A DNA stretch of 64,000 bases from Flagellimonas flava (GTDB lineage Bacteria > Bacteroidota > Bacteroidia > Flavobacteriales > Flavobacteriaceae). The notes beneath the pieces were generated by a model. That model was not told where the DNA came from, searched no databases, and worked only from the letters and a program-made list of their open reading frames with translations. Location of the stretch: NCBI RefSeq assembly GCF_900129665.1, contig NZ_FQWL01000001.1:682001-746000 (forward strand). The letters are read 5' to 3'. Position 1 is the first letter of the stretch. Every line of letters starts with the position of its first letter. Made by a program: the position numbers and the translations under genes. Shown here piece by piece: positions 59,404-64,000 of this stretch.

Positions 59404-60705
59404 ATGAAAAACAACCTAAATACAAAACAAGAAAAGGGGCATGATTCTAACGTGCCCCTTTACTTTCCCAAGCTGTCCGATATTCAGGAAGCGGCTAAGA
59501 CTATTGGACAGGTGGTTTCGGAAACTCCCTTGCAACATAGTATCCGATATTCCAAGAACTACGATGCAAATATCCTTCTGAAAAGAGAGGACTTGCAACG
59601 TGTTCGAAGTTATAAGATTCGAGGTGCGTTCAATAAAATTAGCTCCCTTTCCCCTAAGGAACTGAAACAGGGCGTGGTCTGCGCAAGTGCGGGTAACCAC
59701 GCTCAAGGAGTGGCTTTTGCTTGCAAGCACTTGGGAGTAGATGGTACGATTTTTATGCCGGTGGTTACCCCAAAACAGAAAATAGACCAGACAAAGATGT
59801 TTGGGGGTGATAGGGTCAAGGTTGTTTTGGACGGAGATACTTTTGATGACTCGTACAGTGCGGCCATGGACTTTTGTAAAATGAAAAGAAAGACCTTTGT
59901 CCATCCGTTCGATGACCCCAAAACCATTGAAGGTCAGGCAACAGTAGGGCTGGAGCTTTTAGATCAAACCACAGAGCCAATCGACTATGTTTTTGTCGCC
60001 GTAGGTGGGGGAGGACTCGCCTCGGGGTTATGTGCTACTTTCAAAGCTTTATCACCCGAAACCAAAATCATTGGTGTGGAGCCGGAAGGGGCACCTTCCA
60101 TGAAGCTGTCCATGCAAGAAGGTAAGTTGGTGCAACTTTCACAAATAGACAAGTTTATCGACGGGGCTGCAGTGCAAAAAGTAGGGGAATATACTTTCCC
60201 AATTTGCAGGGACCACCTTTATCGAATGGAAACTGTACCCGAAGGGAAAGTCTGCCAGACGATTTTAGAGCTATACAACAGGGATGCCATTGTGGTTGAG
60301 CCAGCTGGAGCACTTACTATAGCGGCATTGGATTATTTTAGGGAGGAGATGCTGGGGAAAAACGTAGTCTGCATCGTTAGCGGTAGCAACAATGATATTA
60401 CGCGAACAGCGGAGATTAAGGAAAGGGCACTGCTCCATGGAAGGCTTAAGCATTACTTTATAATAAGGTTTCCCCAGCGTCCGGGTGCCTTAAAGGAATT
60501 TGTGGCCGATATTTTGGGGCCAAATGACGATATAACCCATTTTGAGTATTCGAAAAAATCGAGTAGGGAAAACGCTCCCGCTGTGGTGGGCATTGAGTTA
60601 AAGTCCCCTGAGGATTTGGAACCATTGATAGCTCGTATGAAAGCTAGAAATTTTTTCGGGGATTATCTTAACAACAAACCTGATTTGTTTCAATATCTCG
60701 TCTAA
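59404..60705 (+). CDS. ilvA: Threonine ammonia-lyase (threonine deaminase)
   Basis: 433 aa. Schiff-base K71 in RSYKIRGAFNKI, SAGNHAQGVAFA, and the glycine loop VGGGGLASGLCA. A single C-terminal ACT-like regulatory region (about 345-433; RFPQRPGALKEFV) is present, shorter than in E. coli IlvA (about 514 aa, two regulatory lobes). It supplies 2-oxobutyrate for isoleucine. Last gene of the ilv run; 33 bp after ilvC. Confidence 0.9.
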   Translation: MKNNLNTKQEKGHDSNVPLYFPKLSDIQEAAKTIGQVVSETPLQHSIRYSKNYDANILLKREDLQRVRSYKIRGAFNKISSLSPKELKQGVVCASAGNHAQGVAFACKHLGVDGTIFMPVVTPKQKIDQTKMFGGDRVKVVLDGDTFDDSYSAAMDFCKMKRKTFVHPFDDPKTIEGQATVGLELLDQTTEPIDYVFVAVGGGGLASGLCATFKALSPETKIIGVEPEGAPSMKLSMQEGKLVQLSQIDKFIDGAAVQKVGEYTFPICRDHLYRMETVPEGKVCQTILELYNRDAIVVEPAGALTIAALDYFREEMLGKNVVCIVSGSNNDITRTAEIKERALLHGRLKHYFIIRFPQRPGALKEFVADILGPNDDITHFEYSKKSSRENAPAVVGIELKSPEDLEPLIARMKARNFFGDYLNNKPDLFQYLV

Positions 60706-60803
60706 AAAAGACTGGAATAAATTTCTTTTTGTGCAATCCGTAAAACTATATCGTTTGCGTAGATAAAGCTTTGAAAACGTGCATATTCCAAGCATTTTTA
60801 TAG

Positions 60804-60811
60804 TAGATTTG
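60804..60811 (+). promoter_or_regulatory. -7 element TAGATTTG of gapN
   Basis: A full TAnnTTTG match 54 bp before the gapN ATG, supporting transcription independent of the ilv operon. Confidence 0.5.
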
Positions 60812-60865
60812 TTTTCAATTTTCGGTTAAAAAACAACATAGACTAATTACATAAACTTCAATAAT

Positions 60866-62455
60866 ATGCCTGCAAAATCAGCAATACCTGAAGCACTTCA
60901 AATCACCGACCAAATACATCAAAAAACATACTTGGTCAATGGTGAATTACGTGAATGGAAGGGTAAGAACACTGATGTTATATCCACTATTTCATCTACT
61001 GACGATTATGCACATACCATTTTGGGCAGCATCCCGGATATGGGAGAAACGGAAGCTATGGAGGCTCTTGATGCGGCTGTAGGGGCCTATGATCAAGGGC
61101 AGGGTGTTTGGCCTACCATGAAAGTTAAAGATCGCATCGAATGCATGGAATCTTTTGTAAAAAAGATGGAGGAAAAACGTGAGGAGGTGGTTAAATTATT
61201 GATGTGGGAAATAGGGAAGTCCATGCCAGATTCCTATAAAGAGTTCGATCGTACTGTGGAATATATCTACGATACCATTGAGGATTACAAGCAATTGGAC
61301 CGTAATTCAGCCAAGTTTTCTAAACACGATGGGGTGTATGCACATATTCGAAGAGGACCACTTGGTGTAGTGCTATGTCTAGGGCCATACAATTATCCGT
61401 TGAACGAAACTTTCGCTCTATTGATTCCGGCCATAATTATGGGGAATACCACCATCTTTAAACCAGCAAAGCACGGGGTGTTGTTAATTACACCATTGTT
61501 AGAGGCTTTTCAAAGCAGTTTTCCGAAAGGAGTGGTGAACATTCTTTTTGGGCGCGGTAGGGCAGTTGCTGCACCGATTATGAAGACCGGAAAAGTGGAT
61601 GTACTGGCACTTATCGGAAATAGTAAGTCGGCCAATGCGCTCCAGGATCAACATCCTAAGAGTAACCGTTTGCGACTGGTACTTGGATTGGAGGCAAAGA
61701 ACCCCGCTATAATTCTCCCCGATGCAGATTTAGACCTAACCATTAATGAATGCATCGCCGGGACATTGTCTTTTAATGGACAGCGTTGTACAGCGCTCAA
61801 GGTTGTCTATGTACATGAGGATGTAAAAGAAGAATTCCTTAAACGATTTTCGGAAAAAGTGGACGCACTTAAATTTGGAAATCCATGGGACAAAGATGTA
61901 AAGCTTACACCGCTACCTGAACCTGGAAAGCCGGATTATATTCAAGATTTATTGGACGATGCCAAGGGCAAAGGCGCCAAAGTCCAAAACAAAAAGGGAG
62001 GGAAACGTTCTGATAACTATATCTGGCCAGCGGTACTTTATCCTGTAACAAAGGATATGCGTGTGTATGAAGAGGAACAGTTTGGTCCGATAATTCCCGT
62101 GGTTTCCTTTACAGATATTGAAGAACCTTTGGATGATATGGCCGAATCAAACTACGGGCAACAGGTGAGTTTGTTTGGAAAGGATGTTTATACCCTATCT
62201 CCGCTAATTGATACCCTTGCAAATCTTGTTTGCCGGGTAAACTTGAATAGTTCCTGTCAGCGGGGCCCAGATGTATACCCGTTTACGGGCCGAAAAGACT
62301 CGGCGCAATCTACTTTAAGTGTTCATGACGCTCTTCGTTCCTTTTCAGTACGAACGTTTGTGGCCTTTAAGGACAACGACCTTAATAATGAGACCATAGA
62401 GCAATTGCTGGAAGCCAAGGTGAGCAACTTTTTAAGCACCGATTATATTCTTTAA
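60866..62455 (+). CDS. gapN: NADP-dependent glyceraldehyde-3-phosphate dehydrogenase (GapN-like ALDH)
   Basis: 529 aa aldehyde dehydrogenase superfamily member. The general-base Glu lies in [18 protein letters not shown] and the nucleophile C308 in [10 protein letters not shown]. The ending [26 protein letters not shown] is characteristic of GapN-type enzymes. It oxidises glyceraldehyde-3-phosphate directly to 3-phosphoglycerate and yields NADPH. Another ALDH substrate cannot be excluded. Confidence 0.85.
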   Translation: MPAKSAIPEALQITDQIHQKTYLVNGELREWKGKNTDVISTISSTDDYAHTILGSIPDMGETEAMEALDAAVGAYDQGQGVWPTMKVKDRIECMESFVKKMEEKREEVVKLLMWEIGKSMPDSYKEFDRTVEYIYDTIEDYKQLDRNSAKFSKHDGVYAHIRRGPLGVVLCLGPYNYPLNETFALLIPAIIMGNTTIFKPAKHGVLLITPLLEAFQSSFPKGVVNILFGRGRAVAAPIMKTGKVDVLALIGNSKSANALQDQHPKSNRLRLVLGLEAKNPAIILPDADLDLTINECIAGTLSFNGQRCTALKVVYVHEDVKEEFLKRFSEKVDALKFGNPWDKDVKLTPLPEPGKPDYIQDLLDDAKGKGAKVQNKKGGKRSDNYIWPAVLYPVTKDMRVYEEEQFGPIIPVVSFTDIEEPLDDMAESNYGQQVSLFGKDVYTLSPLIDTLANLVCRVNLNSSCQRGPDVYPFTGRKDSAQSTLSVHDALRSFSVRTFVAFKDNDLNNETIEQLLEAKVSNFLSTDYIL

Positions 62456-62478
62456 ATGTCAGATGCTTGACATTGAGA

Positions 62479-62535
62479 TTTGATCTTGAACTTGAGCTTT
62501 GGTCTTGAACTTGAGCTTTGAATTTGAATTTTCCC
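62479..62535. repeat. 19-bp tandem repeat after gapN
   Basis: TTTGATCTTGAACTTGAGC (62479-62497) and TTTGGTCTTGAACTTGAGC (62498-62516) differ at one base; a decayed third unit TTTGAATTTGAATTTTCCC follows. The CTTGAA core is itself repeated. It is a short non-coding tandem array in the gapN/leuB gap. Confidence 0.6.
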
Positions 62536-62543
62536 ACAATTTC

Positions 62544-62576
62544 AAAAAAAAGCCCCAGGAATCCCCGAGGCTCTTT
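62544..62576. terminator. Probable bidirectional terminator between gapN and leuB
   Basis: The run of A followed by AGCC pairs with GGCT-C-TTT with one bulge. It is flanked by A on one side and T on the other, and lies between convergent genes. The stem is imperfect, so confidence is moderate. Confidence 0.45.
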
Positions 62577-62596
62577 GAGTTTATATAATTGCTTAT

Positions 62597-63652
62597 CTAA
62601 ATATTCGCGGCAAGCCAATCGCCAACTTCGCTGGTCTTGTAGGCTTTGCCGCCCTCAGCTAAGTCTTCGGTAACCACACCTTCTGCTAGGGATTTATTCA
62701 CCACATCCCTTATGGCTAGGGCCTCATCCGGCAAATTAAAATCTTCGAACAGCATAGCGGCCGAAAGTACTGTGGCCAGTGGATTAGCAATATCCTTGCC
62801 CGCTGCCTGCGGGTACGAGCCATGAATGGGTTCGTATAAAGAAACCTTGCTTCCCACGGATGAGGAGGGCATCAATCCCATAGATCCAGAAATCACGGAA
62901 GCTTCATCCGTTAAAATATCCCCAAACAAATTAGCTGTGATAATGACATCGTATCCTTTGGGCCACTGAATTAATCGCATAGCCACTGCATCCACAAACT
63001 CATAGGAGACCTCAACTTCTGGATATTCTTTTTCTAGGGCCTGTACAGTTTCTCTCCAAAGTCTTGATGCCTCCAGCACATTGGCTTTGTCCACACAGCA
63101 CAGTTTTTTGCCGCGCTTTATAGCCATTTCAAATCCTTTTCGGGCTAACCGTTCCACTTCAAAACGTTGATAAGTCATGGTGTCAAATGCCGTATCACCA
63201 TCGTCTTTTCGACCACGTTCCCCAAAATAAACCCCGCCCGTTAGTTCCCTCAGGATAATAAGGTCAGTACCCTCTATCCGATCTCTTTTTAGGGGAGATT
63301 TATCAATCAAAGATGGAAAGGTGAAGGTGGGGCGCACATTGGCGAATAATCCCAGCTTTTGCCGCATTTTTAGCAAGCCTTGCTCGGGTCTAATCTTGGC
63401 CGATGGGTCGTTGTCGAAGCGTGGGTGGCCAATGGCACCGAACAGCACAGCATCAGAGTTCGCACAGATATCATGGGTTTCATCTGGATACGGCTCCCCA
63501 ACGGCATCAATTGCTGCGGCCCCGGTAAGCGCGGGAGTCCAGCTAATCTCATGGTTGAATTTCGCCGCAACGGCATCGCTTACCTTTACGGCCTGATCTA
63601 TTACTTCGGGTCCTATTCCGTCCCCGGCTAAAAGCGCTATGTTTAATTTCAT
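62597..63652 (-). CDS. leuB: 3-isopropylmalate dehydrogenase
   Basis: 351 aa, normal length. LLAGDGIGPEVIDQA at the N terminus, LRELTGGVYFGERG, YEFVDAVAMRLIQWP, NLFGDILTDEASVISGSMGLMPS and EPIHGSYPQAAGKDIANPLA are all conserved. It performs NAD-dependent oxidative decarboxylation in leucine synthesis. It is downstream of the leuA-like gene, 119 bp away on the same strand. Confidence 0.95.
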   Translation of the reverse strand: MKLNIALLAGDGIGPEVIDQAVKVSDAVAAKFNHEISWTPALTGAAAIDAVGEPYPDETHDICANSDAVLFGAIGHPRFDNDPSAKIRPEQGLLKMRQKLGLFANVRPTFTFPSLIDKSPLKRDRIEGTDLIILRELTGGVYFGERGRKDDGDTAFDTMTYQRFEVERLARKGFEMAIKRGKKLCCVDKANVLEASRLWRETVQALEKEYPEVEVSYEFVDAVAMRLIQWPKGYDVIITANLFGDILTDEASVISGSMGLMPSSSVGSKVSLYEPIHGSYPQAAGKDIANPLATVLSAAMLFEDFNLPDEALAIRDVVNKSLAEGVVTEDLAEGGKAYKTSEVGDWLAANI

Positions 63653-63771
63653 ATGGTGGTTATGAGTTGTTAGTTATCAGTTTTTAGAGATGGTATTTTA
63701 GATATCACAGTCGTTGTATTGTTTCCGTATGCTGGGTTGTGAATCTTGTTTCTTCCAATCTTGATTCTATG

Positions 63772-64000
63772 TTAAAATAGGTTTAGCATTTTTTCGGTGG
63801 CTTTGATTGCCGATACGGTTTGGTCCGAATCCAATCCACGCGTAGTAAAACTTTTTTCCTTGGTTTGCCAAGTGATTATGGTTTCACACAGTGCGTCAGA
63901 GGTGCTCCCTGGAGGAATACGTACTGCATAGTCCACTAATTTGGGCAATTCCATCTTCTCTCGGCCATATACTTTTTTCAGGGCATTTATAAAGGCATCA
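63772..64000 (-). CDS. leuA: 2-isopropylmalate synthase, C-terminal part (partial)
   Basis: The frame runs off the right edge without a start; 75 residues are visible. The C-terminal regulatory-domain ending DYAVRIPPGSTSDALCETIITW, followed by FTTRGLDSDQTVSAIKATEKMLN (split here), is typical of alpha-isopropylmalate synthase, in which leucine binds this domain. The related citramalate synthase family shares this ending, so the exact reaction is not certain from the fragment. Confidence 0.8.
   Translation of the reverse strand, partial: DAFINALKKVYGREKMELPKLVDYAVRIPPGSTSDALCETIITWQTKEKSFTTRGLDSDQTVSAIKATEKMLNLF

Noticed and set aside
1..64000. CRISPR array, rRNA operon, complete insertion sequence
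   Set aside because: No regularly spaced direct repeats of CRISPR length, no rRNA-like conserved blocks and no transposase were found on reading both strands.

Overview
The window looks like a chromosomal segment of a marine-type member of the Flavobacteriaceae (Bacteroidetes). This rests on TAnnTTTG-type -7 promoter elements instead of sigma70 -10 boxes, few Shine-Dalgarno sequences, an STN/carboxypeptidase-regulatory TonB receptor next to DUF4249 lipoproteins, a split ilvD-ilvB-ilvN-ilvC-ilvA operon, and a YifB/ComM, DsbD and penicillin-acylase complement typical of that family. Genus cannot be read from the sequence alone.

Layout. 1-5.2 kb is an AT-rich accessory island. It holds the tail of an unknown gene, an excisionase-like HTH gene, a rolling-circle (HUH) Rep gene, a 90-aa orphan, and a restriction-modification pair made of a DUF1156-type DNA methyltransferase and a convergent HindIII-like endonuclease. 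The island stops just beyond the 3' end and terminator of tRNA-Ser(UGA). 5.5-29.7 kb is core genome: TauE and DegT genes; the minus-strand operon ftsK-lolA-lptG-ribB (ribB carrying a degenerate GTP cyclohydrolase II domain); tpx-dgkA; nhaC; a Cys/Met PLP enzyme divergent from an Lrp regulator; an aldo/keto reductase with a TLC-type nucleotide transporter; an AraC regulator divergent from lpdA; and the operon FMN reductase-pabB-tilS-dsbD. 29.8-32.2 kb is a penicillin-acylase-family hydrolase.

32.4-44.9 kb is the most unusual block. A small secreted protein and an STN-type TonB-dependent receptor are followed by six tandem DUF4249 lipoproteins joined by five identical ATGA stop/start overlaps, then a large MG2-like secreted protein. 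This looks like one outer-membrane uptake or surface system in which the lipoprotein has been amplified by gene duplication. 45-49.3 kb holds comM, a GNAT-BKACE pair, a cupin and a small zinc-ribbon protein. 49.4-52.9 kb is an Nramp-related transporter with pxpABC (5-oxoprolinase), preceded by 19-bp-spaced direct repeats.

53.0-64.0 kb is branched-chain amino acid biosynthesis: ilvD-ilvB-(methyltransferase)-ilvN-ilvC-ilvA, then gapN, then minus-strand leuB and the 3' end of leuA. In front of ilvD is a complete-looking transcription attenuator: a promoter, an 18-codon leader peptide in which 8 residues are Leu/Val/Ile, an antiterminator segment overlapping the leader stop codon, and a 15-bp intrinsic terminator. 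This is the clearest regulatory system I can read directly in the window.
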